From assembly GCA_963708095.1 (NCBI GenBank), contig OY970182.1, forward strand, positions 3,596,001 to 3,660,000: a stretch of 64,000 nt of DNA. The letters are read 5' to 3'. Position 1 is the first letter of the stretch. Each line of letters opens with the position of its first letter. Below the pieces are notes generated by a model. It ran no database searches. It was not told the DNA's origin and worked only from the letters and a program-made list of their open reading frames with translations. The position numbers and the translations under genes are program-made. This document shows, one piece after another, positions 1-8,907 of the stretch. This DNA is from JAJZVS01 sp963708095 (lineage in GTDB: Bacteria; Pseudomonadota; Alphaproteobacteria; Acetobacterales; Acetobacteraceae).

Positions 1-24
1 GATGCGGTGGAACTCTTCGGGCAT
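1..24 (-). CDS. Start of a class I/II aminotransferase gene (partial, runs off the left edge)
   Basis: An ATG on the minus strand at 22-24 opens a frame that reads MPEEFHRI up to the window edge. Alphaproteobacterial LL-diaminopimelate/alanine-type aminotransferases that often sit beside hom and glpX typically start with a very similar (M-x-EEFHRI) sequence. This is only eight residues, so the call rests on recognising that start and on orientation. It reads away from the gene at 398, leaving a divergent intergenic region between them. Confidence 0.35.
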
Positions 25-397
25 GGGAAACTCTCGGGTGGGAGGGGCGCCGGGCGGCGCGCGGGGATCGCGGCGGAACACCGGGATTGCATGGCATCCG
101 GGTGCGGCGCGGGACCTCCCGCGTTCCCCCGCTCTTACGGCAATCGGGGCGAGGCCGAAAGCGCCGCGCGCGGGGAGCAGCCGGTCGGCGGCGGCCGCTT
201 CTGCTGCCGCAGCGTGGCCGACGACGGCCTGCAAACCGGTTTCGATGCCGACATGCGGCCTTGGGGTTTCCACCGCGGCAGAGGGGCGCGCGACGCGGAT
301 ACCTCCCGCCCGCCGCGCGCAGTGCCGCTGCGTCCCTGGCTTCTCCGCCCGTCCCGACGGGGCTAGCATCGCCCGACCGGCACGGAAGGAAGCAACC
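25..397. other. Divergent intergenic region, no gene seen
   Basis: About 370 bases of GC-rich DNA between the minus-strand aminotransferase start and the lyase gene at 398. A frame stays open through it in phase with the lyase gene, but its translation is low-complexity Arg/Ala/Gly-rich and resembles no protein. It presumably carries the promoters of both flanking genes. I could not identify convincing -35/-10 boxes. Confidence 0.5.
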
Positions 398-1288
398 ATG
401 ACCGAAGCGGCCCAGTTGCGCACCCTGCTCAGGGGGCCGGAGATGATCGTCGCCCCCGGGGCCTATGACGGGCTGACGGCGAAGTTGGTGGAGCAGGCGG
501 GTTTTCCAGCCGTCTATATGACCGGCGCGGGCACTGCCGCCGCCGCCGGCTACCCGGATTTCGGGCTGCTGAGCATGACCGAGATGGTGGAGAACGCCGC
601 CCGCCTCGCCCGCTCCGTCCGCATCCCGGTGATCGCCGACGCCGACACCGGTTACGGCAACGAACTGAACGCCTTCCGCTCGGTGCAGGAATACGAGCGC
701 CGCGGGGTGGCGGGCATCCATATCGAGGACCAGGTCTCCCCCAAGCGCTGCGGCCATCTGGACCGGAAGGAGATCGTGCCGCGCGAGGACTGGATCGCCA
801 AGCTGCGCGCCGCCTGTAGCGCCCGCCGGGACGCCGATTTCGTGGTGATCGCGCGCACCGACGCCCGCGCCGTGGCGGGGTTCGAGGAAGCGGTGGCGCG
901 CGCCAACGCGGCGCTGGAGGCCGGCGCCGACCTCGCGTTCCTGGAAGCGCCGGGGACCTTGGAGGAAGTGGCGGCGGTGCCGCGTCTGGTGCGCGGGCCG
1001 TGTCTGCTGAATGTGGTGCATCGGGGGAAGACGCCGGCGCTCGATCTGCGGGACGCGGCGCGGATGGGGTATCGGGTGGCGATCGTGCCGGGGCTGCTGT
1101 TCAAGGCCGCGATCGCCGCCTGCGACACCGCGCTGGCTGCGTTGGCGGCCACGCACCGGCATCCGGAAGGGCCGACCGACATGACGGTGCGGCAGGCGTT
1201 CGATCGGGTGGGGGCGCGGGAGTGGGACGCGGTGCGCACGCGGTTCCGCGACGGCGGGGGGAAGGCGGCGCAGCGGGCGGCGGAGTAG
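398..1288 (+). CDS. Isocitrate lyase/PEP mutase superfamily enzyme (oxaloacetate decarboxylase or methylisocitrate-lyase-like)
   Basis: A 296-residue cytoplasmic TIM-barrel enzyme that breaks or makes a C-C (or C-P) bond next to a carboxylate. The metal-binding stretch DADTGYGN is at residues 81-88. The lyase signature KRCGH, with its catalytic cysteine, is at 116-120 after IEDQ at 109-112. Length and motifs fit the small isocitrate-lyase-like group that includes 2-methylisocitrate lyase, dimethylmalate lyase and oxaloacetate decarboxylase; I cannot choose among them. The ATG at 398 is preceded by a GGAAGGA ribosome site at 384-390. The frame is open upstream but that part is low-complexity. 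The gene is monocistronic: the next 640 bases hold no gene. Confidence 0.85.
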   Translation: MTEAAQLRTLLRGPEMIVAPGAYDGLTAKLVEQAGFPAVYMTGAGTAAAAGYPDFGLLSMTEMVENAARLARSVRIPVIADADTGYGNELNAFRSVQEYERRGVAGIHIEDQVSPKRCGHLDRKEIVPREDWIAKLRAACSARRDADFVVIARTDARAVAGFEEAVARANAALEAGADLAFLEAPGTLEEVAAVPRLVRGPCLLNVVHRGKTPALDLRDAARMGYRVAIVPGLLFKAAIAACDTALAALAATHRHPEGPTDMTVRQAFDRVGAREWDAVRTRFRDGGGKAAQRAAE

Positions 1289-1934
1289 GCCGGCGTCATG
1301 CGTCCCTGAAAGACCGCGCCGGCGTGCCGGTCGCGGCAGGAATGGTCCCGGCGGCTGCCGGAGCGCCGCCGCCGGTGTCAGGCCGCGGCGGCGAGTGCGA
1401 CGGTGCGGGCGCGCACGCTGAGGGCCTTGATCGTCCGGAAGGTCCCTGACCGGAACGCCGGGGCTGTCGCGGACGTCGAAATTGACGGATGGCAGCGGAC
1501 CGGTGGGGCCCTGCGGAGCCCCCGCCTGCCCGCCACACGTGGCTTCCCTGTTGACGGGCCCCGGATAGCGACAGGATCGCCAGCCGCTTCGCGGCCGCCG
1601 CTCAGCCCGCAGCCGCCGACCGGTGCGGCCCAACGCGACCCCATCGCTAGTTCCCGTGCCGTCGCCGAGTTTGCACATTCGGTCACGCCGGCGCGTGCAA
1701 GGTCGTTTGAGGCGTCCGGGCGTCAGAACCGAACTCTCCAGGTCGTTCCGGACAAGGGCAGACCGTAACCTAGGCGTAAACAGCAACAAACGTCTTTAAC
1801 GGTTACACTCGGCACGCAAGAAATATTCCTGCCTGCAAAGAATATTCGAATTAGGTGTGCTCATTCGAAGGCGCTCGGCAGCTCCGCTGTAACGAGATTC
1901 GTCGCCGAAGCAGGAGTCCACCCGAATACGAAAC
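1289..1934. other. Long intergenic region, no gene recognised
   Basis: About 650 bases between the lyase gene and the PEP-CTERM gene. Short open frames exist on both strands (for example 1403-1768 plus and 1378-1686 minus), but their translations are compositionally biased and unlike any family I know. The last 170 bases, from about 1770, are clearly AT-richer and contain the palindromic word GAATATTC at 1840-1847 and related AT-rich words. This is probably the promoter/leader of the PEP-CTERM gene. Confidence 0.4.
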
Positions 1935-2744
1935 ATGAGCGGTCGTCGTTTTCCTTTCACGAATGCCTTTCGCCCTGTCACGAACCGCCTCCCGGTATTT
2001 CCAGAAATGGCAAAGCCCAGGTTTCTTGGGGCGATCGTTGGTGCGGCTGCACTTGGGTCGCTGGCGCTGGCGCCCTCTCTCGCGGGTGCCACCGTCGTCG
2101 ACCCCCAGATTTTCGTCCAGCAATCCGGGAGCGCCCCTGCGGGTGGGGATCCGAATCTCATCACCAACACCGGAGCGTTCAACGTGGGAGTGGCGGGCAG
2201 CTTCACCCTGCAGAATCCCTTGCTGATCATCGTCGGTGTGTATGATGGCAACGGCATCCCTTCGATCAGCTTCACCGGCGGCGTCTCGCCTGCGGTTGTG
2301 GGCACATATGGTTTGACCGCGGATACGGCCACATTCACCTCGGCATCGAGCGGATCGGCATTCGACCAGCTCGGCCTGAGCAGCGGCGGTTCCGAATCGT
2401 TCGTCAATTGGTCGGGTGCCGATGTCGCGAATGGCTTCGCGGCGCCCACCAGCTTTTCGCTGTATGCGTTCGCGCTCAACACGAACCTGGCAAGTGGAAG
2501 CCCGATCACGATCGATGAAAGCGGCGCGGCTGCGGGGTCGTTTATTATCGCCTATGACTGTGAGGACGGGGCAGGAACCAGCGCCGATTGCAACACACCC
2601 GGCAACATAGGGCAGACGGTGTTCACGAACACTGGCTTGATCGTCTCTGGGTCGACACCCGTCCCCGAGCCGGCCGGTTTTGCGCTGTTCGGCACTGCTC
2701 TCGTCTGGCTCGGCCTTTCTGCCCGGCGGCGGCGCGGCCATTAG
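1935..2744 (+). CDS. PEP-CTERM sorting-domain secreted protein
   Basis: A predicted exported surface or matrix protein, 269 residues from the ATG at 1935. A second ATG at 2007 (residue 25) begins a textbook signal peptide ending near ALAPSLAGA, so the mature start may follow that shorter form; neither ATG has a good ribosome site. The middle (residues about 55-235) is a low-charge, Ser/Thr/Gly-rich, beta-type sequence with no known domain. The C-terminus is a classic PEP-CTERM signal: VPEPAG, a hydrophobic stretch, then SARRRRGH. Such proteins are processed by an exosortase and are usually tied to exopolysaccharide production. No exosortase gene is in the window. The next gene downstream is a broken enolase-superfamily fragment. 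Confidence 0.8.
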   Translation: MSGRRFPFTNAFRPVTNRLPVFPEMAKPRFLGAIVGAAALGSLALAPSLAGATVVDPQIFVQQSGSAPAGGDPNLITNTGAFNVGVAGSFTLQNPLLIIVGVYDGNGIPSISFTGGVSPAVVGTYGLTADTATFTSASSGSAFDQLGLSSGGSESFVNWSGADVANGFAAPTSFSLYAFALNTNLASGSPITIDESGAAAGSFIIAYDCEDGAGTSADCNTPGNIGQTVFTNTGLIVSGSTPVPEPAGFALFGTALVWLGLSARRRRGH

Positions 2745-2875
2745 GGCGCCTCTTTCGCGTGCATCGACTCCGAAGGCGCGCCTGTATCTGACGGCGAGGA
2801 ACCGCTGGTTCCAGTGGTTCTGCCGTCCAGCCGGCGCCCTGGCTGTCGGACTCTACGAGGGTACGATTTCCCCAT

Positions 2876-3550
2876 GTGGTGCGCTACGTGCGCGCCATGC
2901 GCAACGCCTCGGGCCCGGAGTTCGGCCTGCTGGTCGAGGTGCACTGCCGTCTGGCGCCGATGCACGCGATCCGCCTGGGCAAGGGGCTCGCCGAGTTCGA
3001 TATCGGCTGGTACGAGGAACCCTGCCTGTGCGACAATATCGAGCTGGTCGCGGACGTGCGCCGCGCCCTGCCGATGCCGATCGTCACCGGGGAGGCGATG
3101 TATTCGAAGGAGGCGTTCTTCCACTGCCTGGAACGCTGCGCCGCCGATATCCTGAACCCGGATGTGTGCAACTGTGGCGGGATTTCCGCACTGATGGACA
3201 TCACCGCGATGGCGGCGCCGCAGGCGGTGGCGATCGCGCCGCATAACTACAACTCGACATTGGTCGGTCTGGCGGCGACGGTCGCGGTATCGGCGGTGAT
3301 CCCGAATTTCTGGATCGCCGAATGTTTCGTGAACCTGAAGCCGGCGTGCGATGCGATCGCGGTGGCGCCGCTCACGGTGCGCGACGGGTTCGTGGAGCTG
3401 CCGACGGTGCCGGGGCACGGGATCGATCTGGATGTGGAAGGGCTGCGCAAGCGGCCGTACCGGGACATGGGCGGCAAGGAGCTCCGGCAGTACTGGGAAG
3501 AATTCCCGCGCAAGGGCTACGTGGTGGCGGAGACCCGGACCGGGTTCTGA
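2876..3550 (+). pseudogene. Mandelate racemase/muconate lactonizing (enolase superfamily) enzyme, N-terminally truncated
   Basis: A 224-residue frame matching only the C-terminal barrel half of a sugar-acid dehydratase or mandelate-racemase-like enzyme, whose family is usually 370-400 residues. Metal-ligand positions are present: E21, the EEP motif at 47-49, GE at 72-73, then NPD at 94-96 and a histidine in APHN at 121-124. The N-terminal capping domain and the first barrel strands with the catalytic lysines are absent, and there is no room for them upstream: the PEP-CTERM gene ends 131 bases before. The apparent start is a GTG without a ribosome site. It is most likely a deletion remnant, not a functional enzyme. 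Confidence 0.75.
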
Positions 3551-3568
3551 ACCCACGTCCGCGCCCGG

Positions 3569-5392
3569 TCAGGCGGCAGGTCCAAACGCCGCGGCGTCTC
3601 CCTCCAGCAGCAGCCGGTCCTGCACCAGGGCCGCTGCCGCTGCCGCCCGCGCGCCGGGGCCCGGGCGTTCCTCCAGCGACGGGCGCGGATCGCCCGTCGC
3701 CTCCCGCTCCGCCCGGGTCGTCGCGAACGCCAGGAAGCTGCCGTCGCGGTCGGCGATTTCCCCCACCGGGTACGGCGGCGCGTAGCAGTTCCAGCCGGTA
3801 TGCGTGCCCATCGGCGCCGCGATGTCCGGCAGCCGCAGGCCCGCGATCTCGTTGCCGTCTGCATCCACCTGCGGCACCAGCGCCACCCAGGCCTGCGGCG
3901 GCACGACGGGATCGACCCAATCCGCCAGCGGCACCACGTCATTCGGCGGCGGTGGGGGCGCCGCGCCCGGGATCGCGGGAAACGCGAGCGATTCCGGCGG
4001 CACCAACGTGCCGTCGTCGATCCGCGGCAGGCGGGACGGCGGCGGCGCCACGCCTTCGCTCACCCAGGCGTCCAGCGCGATCAGCAGCGCGCGCACCGCG
4101 GCCATCGGATCGTGCCAGTTCCGCGGATTGGCGCAGGGTCCGCGATCACGCGGCATCCCCGCCTTGCCCGCATGCTGCGTGCCGGCCAGGAAGTAACCAC
4201 GCACGCCATCCGGCAGCGCCACGTCGCGCATCCCGTCGGGCGAGGTGTGCAGCAGGCTCGCCCCCTTCTGCCAGTATTCCGTGGAAGTATTGGTCTCGAT
4301 CAGCAACGGATCGCTGGGCTCCCCGCGCAGCAGCGCCCCGGTCGTGCCGGAGATCGGGTCGGTCAGGGCGGTCGCCGAGAACGGAAACGCGACCTCGGGG
4401 AAGTCGTGGTCCTCATGCCAGGTGCGGGTGCGCGCGGGCTGGGCGAACAGCGCGTTGTGGAACACCCGGCCGATGCCGGCGACATGGGTGAAGACGCCGT
4501 CGAACACGCGCGCGCCGTCCTCGGCGCGGTTGAACCCGAGCGCGATGTGATCGCGCAGATACCGCCCCGCCTGCGAAATCCCGAAACCCAGCGCGTGCGC
4601 CACCGTCCCGCCGGCGAGCGCCGTGCCGGGTCCCCGCAGGTAGCTTATGAAATCCCGGGTTGCCGCGAAGCCCAGCCCCAGCACGCGGGGCGCGGTCGCC
4701 TGGTAGTGGAACTCGTAGATCGAGCCGGGCTCGGGGGCTGCCCCCTCCGGCAGCAGGTGGATCGTGCGTGGATCGACGAAGGCGAACGCGACCTCCCGCC
4801 GCAGCGCGGTCTGTGTGCGCCGCACGGTCAGCCGCGCGCCCTGCTGCTCCGCGGCTTCATACGACAGCCGGAACGTCTCCAGTGCGCCGAGGCGGGTGCC
4901 GGAGATGAATTCCTCCCGGATCCGCCGGGTCACCGCGGTGCCGCCTTCCAGGGCCACCGGCGCGTCCATCGCCAGCCCGCCGTTGGCCCGCGGCGCCCCG
5001 GCATCCCACCCCGACCAAACGAGGGTGAACCCGCGCCGCAGGGGGAAGGCGTTGCCCACGTCGGCCTCCGTCCGCGGCACGTTGCCGGCGGCGCCGGCGC
5101 AGACGTTGGCGAAGATCATCTTGCGGCCGCGGTTGTTCACTTCGTACAGCACCCGCCCCGGACGGTCCGCTGCATCCGCCGGGCGCAGCACCACGAAATC
5201 GGTGTGGTACTCGACCATTCCGCGCGGGTTGCGCGGCGTCAGGTCGATCCCCGCGATCACGGCGTTGCCCGGATGCGTGGGATCGACTTCTCCGGACGCC
5301 ACCCCCTCGACCCACACATAGGCGCCCGCGGTGCCGAAGCGCGCGCCGTCCAGGAACGGGCGGGTCGCGCGGATCTCCACATCCGTGATCAT
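3569..5392 (-). CDS. Alpha/beta hydrolase domain-containing protein (Abhydrolase_10 type)
   Basis: A 607-residue protein of the large alpha/beta-hydrolase family often annotated only as 'alpha/beta hydrolase domain-containing'. The nucleophile elbow GFGISQAGR is at 269-277, making Ser273 the likely nucleophile. A conserved substrate-side stretch ETNTSTEYW lies near 357. I see no signal peptide, so it is probably cytoplasmic. It is the third gene of a minus-strand operon: its ATG lies four bases after the stop of the CoA-transferase beta subunit, with GAGAAG just upstream. The context suggests hydrolysis of an ester or lactone feeding, or fed by, the CoA-transferase step; the substrate is unknown. 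Confidence 0.75.
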   Translation of the reverse strand: MITDVEIRATRPFLDGARFGTAGAYVWVEGVASGEVDPTHPGNAVIAGIDLTPRNPRGMVEYHTDFVVLRPADAADRPGRVLYEVNNRGRKMIFANVCAGAAGNVPRTEADVGNAFPLRRGFTLVWSGWDAGAPRANGGLAMDAPVALEGGTAVTRRIREEFISGTRLGALETFRLSYEAAEQQGARLTVRRTQTALRREVAFAFVDPRTIHLLPEGAAPEPGSIYEFHYQATAPRVLGLGFAATRDFISYLRGPGTALAGGTVAHALGFGISQAGRYLRDHIALGFNRAEDGARVFDGVFTHVAGIGRVFHNALFAQPARTRTWHEDHDFPEVAFPFSATALTDPISGTTGALLRGEPSDPLLIETNTSTEYWQKGASLLHTSPDGMRDVALPDGVRGYFLAGTQHAGKAGMPRDRGPCANPRNWHDPMAAVRALLIALDAWVSEGVAPPPSRLPRIDDGTLVPPESLAFPAIPGAAPPPPPNDVVPLADWVDPVVPPQAWVALVPQVDADGNEIAGLRLPDIAAPMGTHTGWNCYAPPYPVGEIADRDGSFLAFATTRAEREATGDPRPSLEERPGPGARAAAAAALVQDRLLLEGDAAAFGPAA

Positions 5393-5396
5393 CTTC

Positions 5397-6047
5397 TCAG
5401 TCCCGCGCCAGCGGTGCGTCAGTGCGCGCAGCCAACGATTCGAACGACAGGCCGGGGATCATGTCGCGCACCACGAAGCCGCGCGGCGTCACGTCCAGCA
5501 CCGCGAGGTTGGTGTACACCCGCTTCACCACGCCTTTCGCCGTCAGCGGGTAGGCGCAGCGCCGGCGCAGCCGCGGCGCCCCGTCCTTGGTCGTATGCTC
5601 CATGATCACCCACAGCCGCTTGGCGCCGATCGCGAGATCCATCGCGCCGCCGATCTGCTTTACCGGCTCATGCGCCGCGCGCGCCCAGTTGGCGAGGTCG
5701 CCGGTTTCCGACACTTCGAACGCGCCCAGCACCGTGAGGTCGAGATGCCCGCCGCGGGCGATGGCGAAACTGTCCGCGTGGTGCACATAGGACCCGCCGG
5801 TGCGCAAGGTGATCGGCTGGGTGCCCGCATTGACCAGGAACGGGTTGATTCGGTCGGGTGCCGGCGCCGGTCCGGCGCCGATGACCCCGTTCTCGGAATG
5901 AATGATCACCTCCCGGTCGGCGGGGATGAAATTGCCCACCTCGGTCGGAATGCCGATGCCGAGGTTGACGACCCAGCCTTCGGGGATGTCGCGCGCCGCG
6001 CGCGCGGCCATGCCGTCGCGATCGAGCGGAGTGAAACTTTCCGCCAT
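5397..6047 (-). CDS. scoB: 3-oxoacid CoA-transferase, beta subunit
   Basis: The 216-residue small subunit of a family I CoA transferase, which moves CoA between succinyl-CoA (or another acyl-CoA) and a 3-oxoacid such as acetoacetate or 3-oxoadipate. The catalytic glutamate is E52 in SENG (51-54), preceded by the conserved NLGIGIPTEV. The ATG at 6047 has a strong GGAGG ribosome site; an in-frame upstream ATG lies within the end of the alpha-subunit gene and is less likely. The alpha-subunit stop is only 16 bases upstream, so the two subunits are co-translated. PcaJ and ScoB cannot be separated by sequence alone; no other 3-oxoadipate pathway genes are nearby. Confidence 0.85.
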   Translation of the reverse strand: MAESFTPLDRDGMAARAARDIPEGWVVNLGIGIPTEVGNFIPADREVIIHSENGVIGAGPAPAPDRINPFLVNAGTQPITLRTGGSYVHHADSFAIARGGHLDLTVLGAFEVSETGDLANWARAAHEPVKQIGGAMDLAIGAKRLWVIMEHTTKDGAPRLRRRCAYPLTAKGVVKRVYTNLAVLDVTPRGFVVRDMIPGLSFESLAARTDAPLARD

Positions 6048-6063
6048 CGTCCGTCCCTCCTGC

Positions 6064-6723
6064 TCAGCCGGGCACATGCAGCACGCGGTTGACGAAAATC
6101 CCCGGGGTCATCACGTGCTCCGGCGGGAGCGCACCAAGCTCCACCACCTGCCGCGTCTGCGCGACCGTGAGCTTGGCCGCCATCGCCATCACCGGGTTGA
6201 AGTTCCGTTGCGTTTCCCGATAGATCAGGTTGCCCCAGCGGTCCGCCTGCCAGGCGTCGATCAGCGCCACGTCGCCGGGCAGCGGATATTCCAGCAGGCA
6301 GGCCACGCCGCCGATCTCGCGCACCTCGCGTCCTTCGGCGAGCACGGTGTCGGCGCCCGTCGGCGTATAGAAGGCGGGGATGCCGGCGCCGGCGGCGCGG
6401 ATGCGTTCGGCGAGCGTGCCTTGCGGCACCACCTCCACCTCCAGCTTGCCCGCCGTCAGCAGGCGGCCGGCGTCGCTTGCCGGGCGGACGAAGGAGCAGA
6501 TCAGCTTGCGCACCCGCCCCAGGGTCAGCAGCCGCGCCACCGCGCTGCCGTCGCGCCCGCCGGAGTTGCAGACCAGCACGAGATCCTTCGCCCCCTGGTC
6601 GATCAGCCCTTCCAGCAGGGCGGTCGCCATGCCCACATCGCCGAACCCGGCCAGCAGCACCGTGGCGCCGTCGGGCACGCCATCCAGCGCCGCGGCGGCG
6701 GAGCGCACGAATTTATCGATCAT
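6064..6723 (-). CDS. scoA: 3-oxoacid CoA-transferase, alpha subunit
   Basis: The 219-residue alpha subunit of the same CoA transferase. The glycine-rich CoA-binding motif GFGDVG is at 26-31, and the conserved VCNSGG, PAFYTP and RNFNPVMAMAA segments are all present. The ATG at 6723 was chosen because homology starts with MIDKFVRSA; the open frame continues 55 codons further but overlaps the divergent sirtuin gene. It is the first gene of the operon scoA-scoB-hydrolase. The 82 bases separating it from the sirtuin gene at 6806 must hold both promoters. Confidence 0.85.
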   Translation of the reverse strand: MIDKFVRSAAAALDGVPDGATVLLAGFGDVGMATALLEGLIDQGAKDLVLVCNSGGRDGSAVARLLTLGRVRKLICSFVRPASDAGRLLTAGKLEVEVVPQGTLAERIRAAGAGIPAFYTPTGADTVLAEGREVREIGGVACLLEYPLPGDVALIDAWQADRWGNLIYRETQRNFNPVMAMAAKLTVAQTRQVVELGALPPEHVMTPGIFVNRVLHVPG

Positions 6724-6805
6724 GCCGGCGTTTTCACTCCCACGGTTTTGCGGCAGGCTAACCGAGGCAACAGCGCCGGTCCATGCCGCCGGCGGGACGG
6801 GGCGG

Positions 6806-7555
6806 ATGGATGACGATATCGCGGCGCTGCGGCGCCTGATCGAGGAGGCGCGTCGCGTCGTGGTCTTCACCGGCGCCGGCATCAGCACGGAATTGGGGAT
6901 TCCCGACTTCCGCAGTCCCGGCGGCGTCTGGACGCGGCAGAACCCGATCTATTTCGACAAGTTCCTCGCCTCGGAGGAGGCGCGTCGCGAAACCTGGCGC
7001 CGCCGGTTCGAGATGGAGCCGATCCTGCGCGCCGCCCGTCCCAATCGCGGCCATGTCGCGGTGGCGGCGCTGGTGGTGGAGCGCAAGGTGGGCTTCGTGA
7101 TCACGCAGAACATCGACGGGCTGCACCAGGCGTCGGGTATCCCCGCGCGCCAGGTGATCGAGCTGCACGGCAACACCACCTACGCCACCTGCCTCGATTG
7201 CGCCGCGCGGTACGAGATCGCCGATCTGCGCGCCGCGTTCGCCGTCGACGGGCGGGCGCCGCGCTGCACCGGCTGCGGCGGGCTGGTGAAGACCGCCACC
7301 ATCTCCTTCGGCCAGGCGATGCCGGCGGCGGCGATGGTGCGGGCGGAGGAGGCGGTGCTGGAGGCCGATCTGTGCGTGGCGATCGGGTCTTCGCTGGTGG
7401 TCTATCCGGCGGCCGGGTTTCCGCGGCTGGCGAAGCGCAACGGGGCGCGGCTCGTGATCCTGAACCGGGAGGAGACGGAACTCGATCCGCTCGCCGATCT
7501 GGTGCTGCACCGGTCGATCGGGGAGACGCTCGGGGCTGCGGTCGGGGTGCAGTAG
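6806..7555 (+). CDS. NAD-dependent protein deacylase, Sir2 family
   Basis: A 249-residue sirtuin that removes acyl groups from protein lysines using NAD. All hallmarks are visible: GAGIS at 23-27, QNID at 101-104, catalytic H121 in ELHGN, and a zinc site with cysteines 129, 132, 154 and 157, followed by GSSLVVYP. The start is the ATG giving MDDDIAALRR, because the sirtuin fold begins there. It is divergent from the CoA-transferase operon and convergent with the aminotransferase gene that ends at 7566. CoA-transferase and sirtuin side by side is compatible with acyl-CoA metabolism control, but that is inference. Confidence 0.9.
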   Translation: MDDDIAALRRLIEEARRVVVFTGAGISTELGIPDFRSPGGVWTRQNPIYFDKFLASEEARRETWRRRFEMEPILRAARPNRGHVAVAALVVERKVGFVITQNIDGLHQASGIPARQVIELHGNTTYATCLDCAARYEIADLRAAFAVDGRAPRCTGCGGLVKTATISFGQAMPAAAMVRAEEAVLEADLCVAIGSSLVVYPAAGFPRLAKRNGARLVILNREETELDPLADLVLHRSIGETLGAAVGVQ

Positions 7556-7565
7556 GGCGGGCGCA

Positions 7566-8726
7566 TCACCGTCGAAGATCGGCTGCCAGCCCGCGGAACG
7601 TCGCGACGAAGCGATCCACATCCGCCTCGTCGTTGTAGACATGCGGGCTGATGCGGATGCGCCCGAGCCGCGCCGCCACGTGCACGTTCGCTGCCGCCAG
7701 CCGGTCCATCAGTCCCGCCGGCAAGCCACCCGGAAAGCCGAGGCTCAGGATATGCGGCGCCCGCACCCGTACGTCGGGGATCGTCGCGCCGGTATCGGCC
7801 AGCCCGGCGGCAAGCCGGGCGGTCAGCGCGGCCAGGCGCTCGCTGATCGCCGCTGCGCCCCATCCGGCCACCATTTCCATCCCGATCGAGGCCATTTCCA
7901 AGGACACGAAATGGTCCCGCTCGCCCATGTCGAAGCGCCGCGCGCCGGCAACGAACCTGGTATCGGCGAGATAGGTCGCCTGCTCGGCACTGACGCCGCG
8001 GCGCCCGTACGCGGTCTGCTCGAGCGGGATGCCGTCCTGGTGACGCCGGGCGATGTAGAGGAACGCCCGCCCGTACGGCCCCAGCACCCATTTGTAGGTC
8101 GGAAACACCAGGAAGTCTGGGTCGAGCGCCCGCATGTCGAGCGGCATCATTCCGGCCGCATGCGTCGCGTCCACCAGCAGCGCCGCGCCGCATTCCCGCA
8201 GCGCCGCCGCCACGCGCGCCAGATCGACCGCGCCGCCATCCGACCAGTGTATGGACGAGATCGAGGCCAGTGCCGGCGGCGCCACCCCAGGCCGGTCGAT
8301 CGCGGCAAGCAGCGCCGCCGTCCAGTCGCCGTCCTCCGGCCGCGCCACGATGTCGATCGCGAGCCCGGCCGCCTCCGCCCGTGTCAGCCACTCCAGCACC
8401 GGGGAGGAATGGTCATCGCCCAGCAGCAGCACCCGGCTGCCGGCGGGCAGCCGCAACAATTTCGCCGTAGTGGCGACGCCGTAGCTGACCGAGGAGATCA
8501 GCGCCACGTCCTCGGCCGCCGCGCCGATCAGCCGCGCCGCGGCGGCGCGGGCGCGCGCGTGTTGCTGCGCGGCGAAGTCGGGATCGAGCGTCCAGGGGCG
8601 GCCCTTGCGCCCCACGCCGATGCGTCCGGCCTCCTGGCTGGCCAGCGGCAACGGCCCCCAGGCCGCCGCGTTCAGGTAGCAGACCTCGCGCGGGATATCG
8701 AACAGCGCGCGTTGCGATGGCAGCAT
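7566..8726 (-). CDS. Class V aminotransferase family protein (PLP-dependent)
   Basis: A 386-residue fold-type I PLP enzyme of the NifS/kynureninase-like class V group. The PLP-lysine is probably K212 in the FPTYKWVLGPYG segment, with the ring-contacting aspartate in DATH (186-189). The C-terminus reads RISPHVYN, as in isopenicillin-N-epimerase-like and selenocysteine-lyase-like members. Substrate cannot be assigned: no sulfur-cluster, tryptophan or selenium genes are near. It is a single gene, convergent with the sirtuin, and its start has no close competitor. Confidence 0.8.
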   Translation of the reverse strand: MLPSQRALFDIPREVCYLNAAAWGPLPLASQEAGRIGVGRKGRPWTLDPDFAAQQHARARAAAARLIGAAAEDVALISSVSYGVATTAKLLRLPAGSRVLLLGDDHSSPVLEWLTRAEAAGLAIDIVARPEDGDWTAALLAAIDRPGVAPPALASISSIHWSDGGAVDLARVAAALRECGAALLVDATHAAGMMPLDMRALDPDFLVFPTYKWVLGPYGRAFLYIARRHQDGIPLEQTAYGRRGVSAEQATYLADTRFVAGARRFDMGERDHFVSLEMASIGMEMVAGWGAAAISERLAALTARLAAGLADTGATIPDVRVRAPHILSLGFPGGLPAGLMDRLAAANVHVAARLGRIRISPHVYNDEADVDRFVATFRGLAADLRR

Positions 8727-8907
8727 GCCGGCGGTCTCCTGGTGCCCGTTTCGCGCCCAGGCTAACGCGGTGTCCGTTGCCTCGCCACCGCCGGGTCCGG
8801 GATGGCGCGGCGCCGGCGGGGAAGCGGTAACAGGGCGCGGCGGTTCCGGTCGCGCGGCCGGCGCTTGCAGCGGGCGGGCGGGGCGCGCCGGTTCAGAACA
8901 CGCCGGG

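Noticed and set aside
1378..1768. Small open frames on both strands in the 1.3-1.8 kb gap
   Set aside because: No ribosome sites, no recognisable family, and translations are compositional; treated as non-coding.
1800..1860. Sigma-54 promoter upstream of the first PEP-CTERM gene
   Set aside because: PEP-CTERM genes can be sigma-54-dependent, and CGGCACG occurs at about 1811-1817, but the required TTGC block at the right spacing is absent.
3800..5605. A 601-codon plus-strand frame opposite the alpha/beta hydrolase
   Set aside because: Antisense shadow of a well-supported gene, with Arg/His-rich composition typical of G/C-rich third-position mirroring.
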